A DNA stretch of 64,000 bases from RZYY01 sp036794825. Lineage in GTDB: Bacteria; Bacteroidota; Bacteroidia; Bacteroidales; 4484-276. The notes below the pieces were generated by a model. It was not told where the DNA came from, did no database searches, and worked only from the letters and a program-made list of their open reading frames with translations. A program made the position numbers and the translations under genes. The DNA is taken from positions 1 through 64,000 of the forward strand of contig DAIRGA010000018.1 in NCBI GenBank assembly GCA_036794825.1, read 5' to 3'. This document shows, piece after piece, positions 39,943-51,000 of the stretch (within the stretch, counting starts at the first letter, position 1; each line of letters begins with the position of its first letter).

Positions 39943-41166
39943 TTACAAAAACAGACAGGCATCGCCATAACTCAGGAACCTGAAGTCGTTTTTCAGGGCA
40001 TAGTTGTAAATTTCCTTCCAATCCTCTCCCAGCCATGCAGCAATCAGCAACAGCAAGGTGGAGCGCGGCTGGTGGAAATTGGTGACCATGCCGCTAATCA
40101 CCTGGTAATCATAGCCCGGAGCAATCATCATTTGCGTTGATCCGGTAAGTCTGTCTAAGTTGTTCTTCTCCAGAAATTTCAAAACATTGCCCAGCGCCTC
40201 TTCAACCGGAATGTGTTCTACTTTTGAAAAAAGATAAGGATCATACTGATGAACAATGAATTGAGCGTTACTTTCTTTTTTCAGCTTTAAACCAAACCAG
40301 TAAAGGCTTTCCAGTGTCCTCACGGAGGTGGTTCCAACGGCAATGATCTTTCCGCAGTTTTCCACCAGATGCCCGATTAGATTGCGGTTCACAATAACCT
40401 GTTCAGAGTGCATGTTGTGCGCACGAATTCCCTCTTTGCCCACCGGTTTGAAAGTTCCGGCGCCCACATGCAGGGTAAGGTATTGTGTGCTGATATTTCT
40501 GGCAATTAGTTTTTCAAAAACCGCGTTCGTGAAATGGAGTCCGGCTGTTGGTGCCGCCACCGAGCCATCCATTTGCGCATAGACTGTCTGATACTGATCG
40601 TTGTCGCTAACCATCGCCTCCCGGTTCAGATAGGGCGGCAGCGGAACAGATCCGGCACACTCCAGCACTCCGGCAAAGGTCATTTCAGCCGGCTCCCAGC
40701 TAAACCGTATCCTGTAATCATCGGTGAGTTTTTCAATGTTTTCGGCCTGCAGTGTTAAGGCAATATCACCGTAAGTGAATTTTCCGGTCAATTTTCCGGA
40801 TTTCCAGCGGCGCGCATTACCCAGCAGGCAACGCCAATCCACCATTCCCTTCTGCTGAAAAGCGGTTTGTATTTCCGTCATCTCCCCGAATGGCTCCAGG
40901 CAGAAGACTTCGATCGTTGCGCCAGTCTCCTTCCGGAAAAAAAGCCTGGCATGCACCACACGGGTATTGTTGAGAACCAAAGTACTGCCTTCGGGTAGAT
41001 TGTTGGCCAGGATCCGGAAATGATCTTCCTTAATAGCCGAGCCATCGAAAATCAGCAATTTTGAGTCATCCCGGGTTTCCAGCGGGAATTTTGCTATCCT
41101 TTCGTCGGGGAGGGGATAGGCAAAATCATCAATATTCAGGTGGCTTAGCTTTTCAGGGATATTCAT
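39943..41166 (-). CDS. queA: tRNA preQ1(34) S-adenosylmethionine ribosyltransferase-isomerase
   Basis: 407 aa. It transfers the ribosyl part of SAM to preQ1 in tRNA and isomerises it to epoxyqueuosine. 'FAYPLPDERIAKFPLETRDDSKLLI' at the N-terminus, 'LVLNNTRVVHARLFF' (about 62-76), 'VAAPTAGLHFT' and 'TLHVGAGTFKPV' are the QueA blocks, and 'FHQPRSTLLLLIAAWLG' is near the end. It is about 50 residues longer than the proteobacterial enzyme, which is usual for Bacteroidota. ATGA overlap with the small upstream gene. queD, an earlier pathway enzyme, is at 26.5 kb. Confidence 0.96.
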   Translation of the reverse strand: MNIPEKLSHLNIDDFAYPLPDERIAKFPLETRDDSKLLIFDGSAIKEDHFRILANNLPEGSTLVLNNTRVVHARLFFRKETGATIEVFCLEPFGEMTEIQTAFQQKGMVDWRCLLGNARRWKSGKLTGKFTYGDIALTLQAENIEKLTDDYRIRFSWEPAEMTFAGVLECAGSVPLPPYLNREAMVSDNDQYQTVYAQMDGSVAAPTAGLHFTNAVFEKLIARNISTQYLTLHVGAGTFKPVGKEGIRAHNMHSEQVIVNRNLIGHLVENCGKIIAVGTTSVRTLESLYWFGLKLKKESNAQFIVHQYDPYLFSKVEHIPVEEALGNVLKFLEKNNLDRLTGSTQMMIAPGYDYQVISGMVTNFHQPRSTLLLLIAAWLGEDWKEIYNYALKNDFRFLSYGDACLFL

Positions 41167-41417
41167 TGGGTTTTGAAAAGGTCGGATATGTCAATGTTTT
41201 TTTCGTAGAGATGCAAAACGTCATCCAGCTCTACCGCATACACTTTGTCAATTTTATTGGAAGCTGGCAGATACCACAATTCCACATAAAAATCGAAAAG
41301 CCTGTAGAGTTTGATCAGGTAGTAGATATAAATCCTGTCCATCAGTTCTGTTCCATCATTCAACACCTGCGAAGCGCGTTCGGTAGCCGGCTGTTTCATA
41401 AATTCTTCCTGAGTCAT
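41163..41417 (-). CDS. Small conserved protein upstream of queA
   Basis: 84 aa from the ATG at 41417. The longer frame to 41720 runs antisense through pssA and is rejected. The peptide ('MTQEEFMKQPATERASQVLN ...') is helix-rich with aromatic residues ('DRIYIYYLIKLYRLFDFYVE'), followed by a strand-like 'WYLPASNKIDKVYAVE' and a C-terminal 'LYEKNIDISDLFK'. No named family is recognised, but similar small proteins precede queA in Bacteroidota to my recollection. Its stop overlaps the queA start by 4 nt, so the two are coupled. Divergent from pssA with 64 nt between. Confidence 0.75.
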   Translation of the reverse strand: MTQEEFMKQPATERASQVLNDGTELMDRIYIYYLIKLYRLFDFYVELWYLPASNKIDKVYAVELDDVLHLYEKNIDISDLFKTQ

Positions 41418-41450
41418 CAATTTCAGCGTTACAGGGTTATGGGAAAAGGA

Positions 41451-41458
41451 TAATTTCG
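41451..41458 (+). promoter_or_regulatory. -7 promoter box of pssA
   Basis: TAATTTCG lies 23 nt upstream of the pssA ATG, the same form as at ppa. Confidence 0.35.
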
Positions 41459-41481
41459 CCGGGCAAATAAAATCAAAATCA

Positions 41482-42207
41482 ATGATACGAAAAAACATAC
41501 CCAATTTCGTCACGCTGTTCAATCTGTTGAGCGGGAGCATTTCCATCGTTTTTGCCTTTGGCAACGACCTGGTGATGGCGGCAATTTTTATTGGCCTGGC
41601 TGCAATTTTCGATTTTCTTGACGGGATGATGGCCAGGCTTCTCAATGCCCGTTCACCCATTGGCCTGCAACTGGATTCACTTGCTGATGTAATTTCGTTT
41701 GGATTGGCGCCGGGTTTCATTGTTTATCACCTGATGACAGAAGCCATGAACACTCCCATGGTTTTTGTCAATGATTTCAACGTAGCCCTTTTACCGGCAT
41801 TTCTTATACCCGCATTTTCGGCGCTCAGGTTAGCCAAATTCAATATTGACGACAGGCAACTCGACTCCTTCATTGGTTTGCCCACACCCGCCAATGCGCT
41901 GTTTTTTGCTTCATTACCCCTTGTAGCGCATCAGGCCGCACTTTCGCACCAGATCATCATCACCGGTTTGCTCAACAGCTACTGGGTTTTACTCAGCATT
42001 ACGATGTTTTTCTGTTACCTGCTGGTTTCGCCGCTACCTCTCATGGCCTTTAAGTTCAAAACCATCAGCCTGAAAGAGAACCTGCCGCGGTACCTTTTTC
42101 TGGCATCAGCCATTGTTCTCTTTTTCCTGCTAAAGTATCATGCACTACCGTTGATAATACTGCTTTATCTGGTCATTTCGGTGGCTTTGAGTAAAATTAA
42201 AGGCTGA
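41482..42207 (+). CDS. pssA: CDP-diacylglycerol--serine O-phosphatidyltransferase
   Basis: 241 aa, about seven to eight TM helices. It makes phosphatidylserine, the precursor of phosphatidylethanolamine, in the inner membrane. The CDP-alcohol phosphatidyltransferase signature DGx2ARx8Gx3Dx3D is visible in 'FLDGMMARLLNARSPIGLQL' and the following 'DSLADVISFG' (about residues 32-62). Preceding 'NIPNFVTLFNLLSGSISIV' is the usual N-terminus. It is transcribed divergently from the queA operon. Confidence 0.95.
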   Translation: MIRKNIPNFVTLFNLLSGSISIVFAFGNDLVMAAIFIGLAAIFDFLDGMMARLLNARSPIGLQLDSLADVISFGLAPGFIVYHLMTEAMNTPMVFVNDFNVALLPAFLIPAFSALRLAKFNIDDRQLDSFIGLPTPANALFFASLPLVAHQAALSHQIIITGLLNSYWVLLSITMFFCYLLVSPLPLMAFKFKTISLKENLPRYLFLASAIVLFFLLKYHALPLIILLYLVISVALSKIKG

Positions 42208-42281
42208 CTACGTTTTTTTCGGAAAAATTGGTTGCAAAACGTTTACCTCCGAAATAACCTGGACGTTTTTCTTCGGACAAG

Positions 42282-43982
42282 TTACTTCAGATGCACTAAG
42301 GATGTTGTAGCGCTGGCGCCGTTGGTAGTAATTTTACATACATACATCCCGCCGGTCAAAATAGCATCATTGAAAGGTAAAGTATAACTTCCAGCCTGGT
42401 GATTTCCGTTTACAAGCACCCTGATTTTTTTTCCAAAAACATCGAAAAGAGCAATTTCCGTTTCTGCTGAAATTGGTACATAATAGACCAAAGTAGCTTG
42501 TCCGGAAAATGGATTTGGCGAACAGGAAATTGCCGGCCGGGTTACCATTTGTGGTTTTTGATGTGTGGCTGTGATGGTTGGTGTAATGCGTCCGTAATAG
42601 ACATCCTGCTCTCCATTGAAAGTGCCTGCCCATGCAAGGTGGGCGCTTTGATTATCGGATTTCATATCGAAATAATCGCCTAATTTTTCCTGGTTAGGCC
42701 AGCCGATATGGGGATCAAAAGCTTCTGAGAGCCTCTCATTTACCGACCAGGTTTGGCCGTGATCAAATGAGAATGAATAATATAGCGACGAATTATAGGC
42801 CCCCGGCAAAGCATCGCGTGTATCGAGCCAGATCACATCAATACGCCCTCCCGGAGCTACTGACATGGTTCCGAACCATTGGTATCTGGTATTTCCGATA
42901 TCATCGTTGACCCTAACCGGAGGGTCCCAGGTCTGTCCGCCGTTTGTGCTTCTGGCAAACATAACATCCGCCGGATCGCCGTTTGAAAGGCGTTGTACCG
43001 ATGCCAGCACATAAACATAGCCATTGCCGGGCCCTCCTGAATTATCTACACAAATATTGGCCTGACCCTGCAGGCCAGCAGGGTTCACACTGGTCCAGCC
43101 CTGAAGCTCGCCATCCACATAAGCCTGAGTGGTAAAACTCCATGATACCGGGAAAACGGGATTTTGGGCTGTGCTTGATTTGGTAACGGTGAGGCTGCCA
43201 AACTGGCCTGAACCAACAATATACAATTCACCATCGGGGCCCACGGCCATCGTTCCCCAGTAAGGGCTTCCGGGAACCTCCACACACTCTTCGTAGCTTG
43301 CCCCGGCATCAATTGACCTGGTAAACGACTGCGGATAACAAATGCTCCAATAAGCGGTCCAGAAGGAATAAATATTTCCGTCACCGATGCCACCGGTCCT
43401 GTCAATCACCATCCATTGTTTATCGCCACCCTGAGCATAAGTGCCTTCATCCCAGCTTGATCCGCCTTCGTTGCTTTTAAATACGTCGCACCAGTAGTTG
43501 CTTTGGTTATCCACTGAGAGGCTGTTGTAATAGAAGTTCCCGTCAGCGTCAACGTCCAGAACCGGGTCAGACCGGAAAATGCCGGGGTTTATCGAACCGG
43601 GGAATGTCCGGGTTTCGCCGCCATCGGTTGTATAAGCATGCCCTGCCTGCCGAAAATTGCTGCTTTTGTTGTCGAACTGCCGCCATCCGATGACCATGCG
43701 GTCGGGATTGAGCGGGTCTATCGCGATGGAGGGTTCATTGGCCGCGTCATCATAAATATTAGCGCCAAACTCATCCACATTTACCTGCGTGGAAAAAAAT
43801 CCGCTGCTCCTGACCATGTAGGCCGGCCCGGTTTTTTTGTTTTGATGAGCGTTGGGCAACCAGGGATCACCCGGAACATCACGGTGCATGTAAGCTTTAC
43901 TCTCTTTTTGGGCATATACCCCAGATGACACAACAACCAAAACACAAAAAACTGTCATCAATAACAACCTGTTTCTTTTCAT
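42282..43982 (-). CDS. Secreted BNR-repeat (sialidase-like fold) protein with T9SS sorting domain
   Basis: 566 aa. Signal peptide (about 1-24, GVYAQ), then repeated Asp-box/BNR motifs: 'AYTTDGGETRTFPG', 'FKSNEGGSSWDEG', 'ARSTNGGQTWDPPV' and 'SFDHGQTWSV'. These build a six-bladed propeller like sialidases, but the Arg triad and nucleophile of true sialidases cannot be assigned, so the enzymatic call is withheld. The last about 75 residues ('SCSPNPFSGQATLVYY...GGMYVCKITTNGASATTSLVHLK') are a type IX sorting signal. Next to two further T9SS genes on the same strand. Confidence 0.85.
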   Translation of the reverse strand: MKRNRLLLMTVFCVLVVVSSGVYAQKESKAYMHRDVPGDPWLPNAHQNKKTGPAYMVRSSGFFSTQVNVDEFGANIYDDAANEPSIAIDPLNPDRMVIGWRQFDNKSSNFRQAGHAYTTDGGETRTFPGSINPGIFRSDPVLDVDADGNFYYNSLSVDNQSNYWCDVFKSNEGGSSWDEGTYAQGGDKQWMVIDRTGGIGDGNIYSFWTAYWSICYPQSFTRSIDAGASYEECVEVPGSPYWGTMAVGPDGELYIVGSGQFGSLTVTKSSTAQNPVFPVSWSFTTQAYVDGELQGWTSVNPAGLQGQANICVDNSGGPGNGYVYVLASVQRLSNGDPADVMFARSTNGGQTWDPPVRVNDDIGNTRYQWFGTMSVAPGGRIDVIWLDTRDALPGAYNSSLYYSFSFDHGQTWSVNERLSEAFDPHIGWPNQEKLGDYFDMKSDNQSAHLAWAGTFNGEQDVYYGRITPTITATHQKPQMVTRPAISCSPNPFSGQATLVYYVPISAETEIALFDVFGKKIRVLVNGNHQAGSYTLPFNDAILTGGMYVCKITTNGASATTSLVHLK

Positions 43983-44011
43983 AGTAAGAAGTGATTTTAA
44001 TAATGTTTCCT

Positions 44012-45808
44012 TTATCTGATCCTGATAATTTTTCGAACCGCTGAGTGACTACCTGAAGTTATTTCACAGAAATAAACACCGTTTTCGACCTGGTTACCGG
44101 CAAAATCCCTTCCGTCCCAGTTTGCGGAATAATCACCGGTTGCAAGCAAATTATCCATCAATGTTGTAATCAATTTGCCTGAAGAGTCAAAGATCTTCAC
44201 ACTGGTAAGCATTGTTTCTTTTACCGAAAAGCTAATCCTCGTATTGAATGAAAAGGGATTGGGGCTTATCAGTGGCTTTTGATGACCAAACTCCGGGTTT
44301 TGTATACTTGTAGTGGGATCGTAGCCAAGGAAATAATTCACCATTTCACCAATCAGGTATGGCTTGAGATTGAGCGAATAACCGTTGCTCAAAGCTCCCA
44401 TTATCACTGAAGAACTGACAACTTTGAAGTTTTCGCCTTCTTTTAAAACCATTCTTCCAAAATCTCCGTCGCAATGGAACAAAAGCTGGCCGGTGAAAGT
44501 ATCCATCCGGTCAACGTTATAGTGGGCATCGGTGCCTCCCTGGTAATTCATTTCCAGTTGTGATGTCAGAGTAAGATCATTTCCAAAAAGAGAAACCACC
44601 TCATTATCATTTCCATCATGAATAAATGCCAGGCCCAGATACTCATTGAGGGCTGTTCCGGTAAGGTCTTTAGCTATATTCACACTTTCGATATAAAGGT
44701 TACCGCCATTCTGAAGATAACTGATCAATTTTGCCTGGTCTGCTGCGTTTACAGAACCAGGAGCTATTGTACCTCAGCTCAGACAATAACAGCCCATGGT
44801 GGCAAAAATGATGTCGTAGTTATCCAGAAATGTTGGTAAAACGTTTACCAGCTGATACGAAATCCCGGTGTTGTCGAGTGCCCGGGTAAGGGCAGTGCTG
44901 GGTTCGATATGATCGCCAACTTCCGGGTCGGTTATGGTCTCGATTCCGTTGTCATTGTCCCAAACCAGAACATTGAATAGAATTTCCGGTTTTATTCTTA
45001 CGAAATAACTCTTCGAAATATCATTTGCTTCAAACTCATCTCCAGGAAGTTCAACCCTGGCGCTTAAGGCTGTATTCTTGGCGATATCGGGTGTCCAATC
45101 AAAACTAAGATTGATTGTCTGCTGTGGGGCAATAGTTTCCTGGATTTCCAGGGTTCCGATTGTGTAATCGTCCTTCAGGTTGAAAAGTGTAACGGTAAAA
45201 CCGTTTTGCGGCTGCGATCCAAGGTTTTTCACCCCGATGTTCCATGTTCCGGTTTCACCGGGATTCAGTAGCATTGGCCCATCTACTGAAATTGCAGCCA
45301 GGTCTTTCTGAAAAAGTGCAGTTAATTTCAGGTTGAAAACATCCCACCAGTTCCACTGGAAAGTAGAGGGGCCATAAGTTCTAAATCTAAACTTAACCGT
45401 TTGTCCGGCAAATTCACTGATATCGAAGGCAATATCACTTCCTGAAGGTAATCCCCAGTCGCCGTAGTTCAATGTGTAATCCCAAAGAAGATATTCATTT
45501 CCACCCGCAATCAGGTATATCTCAGCAGCTTCGGGAGGATTGCTTGCATTGTATGCATCAAGATGCTGATTTACATAGAGTTCCTTGGTGTTTTCAATCA
45601 GGTCAATGGTGGGCGAAATGGCGGATAAGTCAAAATTGGTTATTGTCGGAGTCCAATTAAACCGAATTTTTCCGGCAGAAAAACTCCAGTTTTCCTGTAA
45701 TGTCCACCCCTGGTTTACATCAAAATCTTCCTGCCAGTAAACGGTCTGGGCGTTTGATGCCAAACTGATTGTGAATACTGCGTAAACAAAGAGAAAGTGC
45801 TTTTTCAT
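44012..45808 (-). pseudogene. T9SS surface protein gene with a single in-frame UGA
   Basis: The frame starting at 45808 ('MKKHFLFVYAVFTISLASNAQ', signal peptide) stops at TGA 44774-44776 after 'ATMGCYCLS'. It then continues in the same frame, without any shift, from 'GTIAPGSVNAADQ' to a complete T9SS sorting domain ending at 44012 ('SPNPFSFNTRISF...VRKIIRIR'). Without the stop the protein would be 598 aa: an N-terminal jelly-roll ('YWQEDFDVNQGW...WNWWDVFNLKLT'), a CARDB-like segment ('LNPGETGTWNIGVKNLGS'), a ThuA/GATase-like segment ('LPTFLDNYDIIFATMGCY...YLQNGGNLYIES') and the sorting tail. A recent nonsense mutation, readthrough or an assembly error are all possible. Confidence 0.75.
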
Positions 45809-45847
45809 GAAGTGGTAGAGTTAGGTATTGAAAGAGATCTATTCATT

Positions 45848-47812
45848 TCATTGCATGATGAGTCTTTGGGTGATGCTGTTTATTCCATCAAAGGCTGTTA
45901 CCAGGTAAACACCCGGTGAAAATTCGGAAATATCAATATTCACAATACTTTCGGTTGTTTTTGTTTGATAAATTGTTCTTCCGCCGAGATCGGTGATTTG
46001 TAATTCTTTGGATTTGAAATTCTGGTCAAAGAACAATTTAATCCGGTCTGAAGATGGGTTTGGCGCCAATGAAAAATACAAAGGAGTTTGATGCTCGGCA
46101 ACTCCAACCATCACACTATTCACTGTCTTTACCAGCCAGTTGTTTGGGTCCACAACTAACGAAGCCACCGGTTTGCCGATGGGAACCTGGAAGTCGTTCA
46201 CATTAGCCGTTTGACGGAGCAAAACGATTTCATGAGTTCCGTCGGTGTAGTTCACCCTGTACTCAACATAGGTTTCGAAAAGCGGTGTTACCGATGACGA
46301 TGTGGTTTGAGTTGTGTTAATATAAAGCATATCAGGCGATTGGTTCCAAAGCACGTCATAAATCGGATATCCCTCGCCAAAGTACCATTGATCGAAAAAG
46401 TAATTGAAATTTAGGCCAGTGATCTGATTGGCAACACCCATAAAATCTAGGCCGGTGGCCATGCTATCTCTGAACTGATCCTGAAATTCCTGCAAAATTT
46501 CAAAAAAATGCTCGTCATTTTGAATTTCCTGCCTGAGGACATGAATAATGGCCGCGCCTTTTTTATAGGAAAGCCTTCCGTCGAAAATCCTCCATACATT
46601 GTCGGGTGTAGCCTGATCGGGTGGTACATAAACACTGCCTCCCGGAGAGGATTTGACCGTATTATGTGCACTGTTCATCCATGAGGCACCATTATTAGTC
46701 CCCTGAATGTAATAAGCAGTAAGATATTCGGTATAGGAGGCAAAACCTTCATTGATCCAGATGTCGCTCCAGGTGGCGCAGGTCACATTGTCGCCAAACC
46801 ACATATGTCCCAGCTCGTGGGCAACCAGGCCAAAGCTGAAACCGCCCATCGTGCTCATAGTCTGGTGTTCCATTCCACCACCAATCCCCGACAGGCAATG
46901 CCCGTATTTTTCATCTTTGAAAGGATACATGCCATAATACTCAGATAACAGTTCGATGAAGGCGCTTGTTCGGTCAATGCCCTCCTTGTAAAATTCAAGG
47001 CATCCCGGTGAATTGTAAATGTAATTCTGAATCAGGATCGAATCCCCAGACAACCCAACGGGTTTGGCGTACAGGTTATACTCCTGATAATCCGATACAG
47101 AAATGGAAATCAGGTAGTAAGCAATTGGATAATAGGATTTCCATTCATACCGTACCTTTCCGCCTGGCATCGGAGTAACTGCGGTCAGCAATCCATTGGA
47201 TCCTACTTTGTTAATGCTGCTTGTGGTGGCAAAAACGTAAACAGAGTCGGCTTTATCGTACAAATCCTGTTTGCATGGCCACCATTGTTTAGCATTAAAA
47301 GGCTCCGACAAAGTCCAGGTAACATTTTTTCCCCACGATTGAATGTAGGCAGTCGAAATTCCGGAGAAAAAGCCACCCGACGGGGGCTGACCTTTGTAAA
47401 ATACGGTAAAACTTAACGTTTCTCCCTGATTTAAAACATTTTGCAGAGCAACCGTTACTTCGTCACCAACCCTGGTAAACGGCCTGTTACTTCCATTGGT
47501 AATCACGGAATCCACCGTAAGATTAGCTAGTAACTCAAACTTAAACTCATTAAGATTCAACCTTTTTACGGTAGCCTTTGTTGTAGCATTGCCTTCTACA
47601 TAGGTAGTATTATTCTCCACCTGAATGTCCAGCAAATAAAAGGTGACATTGTAATCATCATACCAGTCGGGGCGATCACTTTGCTCAAAACTGTGTTTGT
47701 GTGGATGATGATGCTGATGTTTGCAGATAAACTCCGAAAAATCATGGACGTTCTGTGATGAAAGAGACAAAATATTGATAATGAGTAAAAAAGATCCAAG
47801 AAGTCTTCGCAT
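45848..47812 (-). CDS. Secreted M1-family metallopeptidase with T9SS sorting domain
   Basis: 654 aa. Signal peptide (about 1-19), a short His-rich segment after it (HQHHHPHKH), then the M1 aminopeptidase fold. The exopeptidase motif is 'GIGGGMEHQTMSTMGG' (GxMEN-like, with H instead of N). The zinc site is 'HELGHMWFGDN' (about 332-342) and 'NEGFASYTEYL' about 20 residues later. 'AKQWWPCKQDLYDKAD' is the usual upstream block. The C-terminus ('SLAPNPSSDRIKL...GVYLVTAFDGINSITQRLIMQ') is a type IX sorting signal. Probably hydrolyses peptides outside the cell. A TAACTTTG box lies about 29 nt upstream. Confidence 0.94.
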   Translation of the reverse strand: MRRLLGSFLLIINILSLSSQNVHDFSEFICKHQHHHPHKHSFEQSDRPDWYDDYNVTFYLLDIQVENNTTYVEGNATTKATVKRLNLNEFKFELLANLTVDSVITNGSNRPFTRVGDEVTVALQNVLNQGETLSFTVFYKGQPPSGGFFSGISTAYIQSWGKNVTWTLSEPFNAKQWWPCKQDLYDKADSVYVFATTSSINKVGSNGLLTAVTPMPGGKVRYEWKSYYPIAYYLISISVSDYQEYNLYAKPVGLSGDSILIQNYIYNSPGCLEFYKEGIDRTSAFIELLSEYYGMYPFKDEKYGHCLSGIGGGMEHQTMSTMGGFSFGLVAHELGHMWFGDNVTCATWSDIWINEGFASYTEYLTAYYIQGTNNGASWMNSAHNTVKSSPGGSVYVPPDQATPDNVWRIFDGRLSYKKGAAIIHVLRQEIQNDEHFFEILQEFQDQFRDSMATGLDFMGVANQITGLNFNYFFDQWYFGEGYPIYDVLWNQSPDMLYINTTQTTSSSVTPLFETYVEYRVNYTDGTHEIVLLRQTANVNDFQVPIGKPVASLVVDPNNWLVKTVNSVMVGVAEHQTPLYFSLAPNPSSDRIKLFFDQNFKSKELQITDLGGRTIYQTKTTESIVNIDISEFSPGVYLVTAFDGINSITQRLIMQ

Positions 47813-47840
47813 AGTAACCAGTAGTTTAAATTAGATGCAG

Positions 47841-47848
47841 CAAAGTTA
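47841..47848 (-). promoter_or_regulatory. -7 promoter box of the M1 peptidase gene
   Basis: TAACTTTG on the minus strand, an exact TAnnTTTG match 29 nt before the ATG. Confidence 0.4.
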
Positions 47849-47913
47849 TACGATTGCATGGAATAGGATAATTCGAAATGAATTGATTTTAAGGTGAAAA
47901 CGTGGGTTATTTT

Positions 47914-47921
47914 TACCTTTG
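47914..47921 (+). promoter_or_regulatory. -7 promoter box of the DUF4175 operon
   Basis: TACCTTTG, an exact TAnnTTTG match 83 nt before the ATG at 48004, divergent from the peptidase promoter. Confidence 0.45.
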
Positions 47922-48003
47922 CCGGCTTACACTGTAATATTTAAAAGCGTTGATTCGTTTTTTTACAACTCAGTTACCCTGACGAAAACATAGCGAAATT
48001 ATT

Positions 48004-51000
48004 ATGAACGACAGTTATCAAATACTCATTCAAAAACTCGATAGTTTTATTAGAAAATACTATAAAAACCTGATTATCAGAGGCGTAATTTATAGTATTG
48101 CTGCTTTGCTGATTTTTTATCTCTGCGTCGCACTTCTTGAATACTTTGCTTGGATGAATACCGGAGCGCGCACCTTTCTTTTCTATACTTATCTGATAAT
48201 CAGTGTATTTATTTTGATTTCATTGATTTTCTTACCCATCTTTAAACTTTTTCGAATTGGAAAAATCATTTCACACCGTCAGGCAGCGGCAATTATCGGT
48301 AATCATTTCTCGGATGTTCAGGACAGGTTGCTTAACACACTGCAGCTAAATGAGTTAAGCAAACAATCGACCGAAAACATTGACCTCATAAAAGCAAGTA
48401 TTGACCAGCGAATTGCGACACTTCAGCCCGTTCCTTTCAACAGCGCTATAGACCTGAAAGGCAATCGAAAGTACCTGAAATTCGCCATTCCTCCACTCGC
48501 GGTGCTCATCGGTTTTCTTTTGGCAGCACCAGGCATAATTACCGAGCCCACCAACCGAATTTTAAAACATAGTGAATATTTCGAAAAAGAAGCCCCTTTT
48601 CGGTTTGTTCTTTTAACCGAAAACCTGGTCGGAATTCAGCAGGAAGATTTTACTCTTGAAGTTGGTATTGAGGGAGATGCTGTCCCGGTAAATGTTTTCG
48701 TCAATACCGAGAGCGGTCCAATGAGGATGCGGAAGAAAAACATCACTACTTATGACTATGTTTTCCGCAACATTCAAAAGGATCAAAAAATCAGGTTTGA
48801 AGCCGACGGGATAAAATCCGAAGAATTTTCAATCAAAGTTCTGCCAAGACCAATTGTTTTAAACTTCTCAACAGAACTTGATTATCCCGCCCATACCGGT
48901 CGCAAGGATGAAACCCTCGAAAATACAGGTGATCTGGTTATTCCCGAAGGAACTTTCGTTAAATGGAAATTCTTTTCCCGCGACACTGACGAAATTACAA
49001 TATCCTTCAGGGACAGCACTTATGCCCTTGTTGCAGAAAAAGCAAATGTGTTTGCTCATAAGCAGCGATTGATGTTAAGCACTTCTTACGACATCAAAAC
49101 GAGTAATACCTTTTTAAAAAATCCCGATTCACTCGTTTTTTCCATTAGTGTTATTCCAGATATTTATCCTACCATTACAGTTGAGGAGTTTATGGATTCG
49201 GTTTTCGCTGAAAGAGTTTACTTCAGGGGTCTTATCAAGGACGATTATGGTTTCCGTCAGCTTACTTTTAATTACGAGCATTCCAGCTCATTTAATCAAG
49301 AACCCAAATTATCTTCTGAAAATCTGCCTCTTCAAAACAGCTCAAATCTGCAACAGTTTTTTCATTTTTTCGATCTTGTAAGTCTCAATCTGCAACCAGG
49401 AGACGAAGTTGTATACTATTTTGAGGTTTGGGATAATGACGGTGTAAATGGAAGCAAATCATCGCGCACCCAGAAAATGATTTTTAAAACTCCGACACTT
49501 GATGAACTTGCCGAAAAGGTTGATAACTCCAATCAGCAGGTAAAAGACGACATGCAACGCGCTTTAAAAGACCTCAACTTGCTGCAGCGTGATATTGATG
49601 AAATGAATCGTCAATTGCTTGAGAAAAACTCCTTAAACTGGCAGGACAGGCAAAAGCTGGAAAACATGCTCAATATGCATATGTCCATTCAGCAGCGAAT
49701 CGAAAATATGCAGAAAGTAAACGATGAAAAACTACGAGATGAGTCGCTTTACAAAGAAGTGGATGAAGAATTGCTGCAAAAACAGGAAGAACTCCGGCAA
49801 TTGATGGAAGAGTTGCTTACGGATGAGATGAAAAAAATGATGGAGGAAATTCAAAAACTCCTTGATGAGCTGGACAAAGACAAGGTTAGCCAGATGCTTG
49901 AAGAGATGAAAATGTCCAGTAAAGATCTTGAAGATCAACTCGACAGGAGCCTTGAAATATTTAAACAACTCGAGTTTGAGCAGAAATTAAAAGAGACCAT
50001 TGATAATCTGAAAAATCTATCGGAGAAACAGGATAAACTTGCCGAAGATACTAAAAATGCTGACAAATCATCCAGCGAAGACTTACGGAAAAAGCAGCAA
50101 GAGTTAAACAAGGATTTTGAAAAGGTAAAGCAGGATCTGGAGGAATTGAGAAAGAAAAATGAAGAGCTCGAAAATCCCAACCAATTGCAGGACACAAAAA
50201 ATGAAGAACAAAGTATCGAAGACTCGATGAAGGAGGGTTCGGAGCAGCTAAATCAGCAGCAAAACAAAAAGGCAAGCGAGAAACAGAAGGATGCATCGCA
50301 GAAAATGGAAGAACTTTCCGAATCATTGCAGGAAATGATGGACGGAATGATGATGGAGCAGATGGGAGAGGACCTCGAGGCACTCAGGCAGATTCTTGAT
50401 AACCTAATTACACTATCGTTCGACCAGGAAAATCTGACGCTTAACTATGGCAATGTCAACTCAAATGACCCAAAATATACCGAACTTATCAAGAATCAGT
50501 TCGATATCAAAGAAAACATGGGCATGGTTGCCGATTCACTCAAAGCACTAAGTAAACGGCAGATGGCTATTCAGTCCTTTGTAACAAAAGAATTAAACGC
50601 TATTGACCGCAGCTTCGAACAATCCATCGAAGCTATGAACGAGCGGCAAAACCGTAAAGCCCAGGAGAATCAACAGTTGGCCATGACATCAATCAACAAC
50701 CTTGCTTTACTTCTTTTTGAGGCGTTTAATCAAATGCAACAGCAAATGATGAGCATGCAATCCGCTGGTAATTCTTCATGCAATAAACCAGGAAAACCAG
50801 GTGGTTCGCAACAGATGAAATCCATGCAGCAATTGCAACAGCAGTTGAACGATCAGCTGCAGCAACTCAGGGACGGACAAAAACCAGGAAAAATGGACGG
50901 GAAGCAAGGCCAGCAAATGAGCGAACAACTCGCCAGGATGGCTGCACAGCAAGCCGCAATCCGAAGGCAAATGGAAGCTTTCAGAGATCAGCTGCGTGAA

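Noticed and set aside
41418..41720. N-terminal extension of the small gene upstream of queA
   Set aside because: It is antisense to the conserved N-terminal part of pssA; the ATG at 41417 gives a plausible complete protein.
44774..44776. Selenocysteine codon
   Set aside because: The residues around it (CLS-stop-GT) do not match a known selenoprotein family and no stable SECIS-like hairpin was obvious just downstream; a nonsense mutation or error is simpler.
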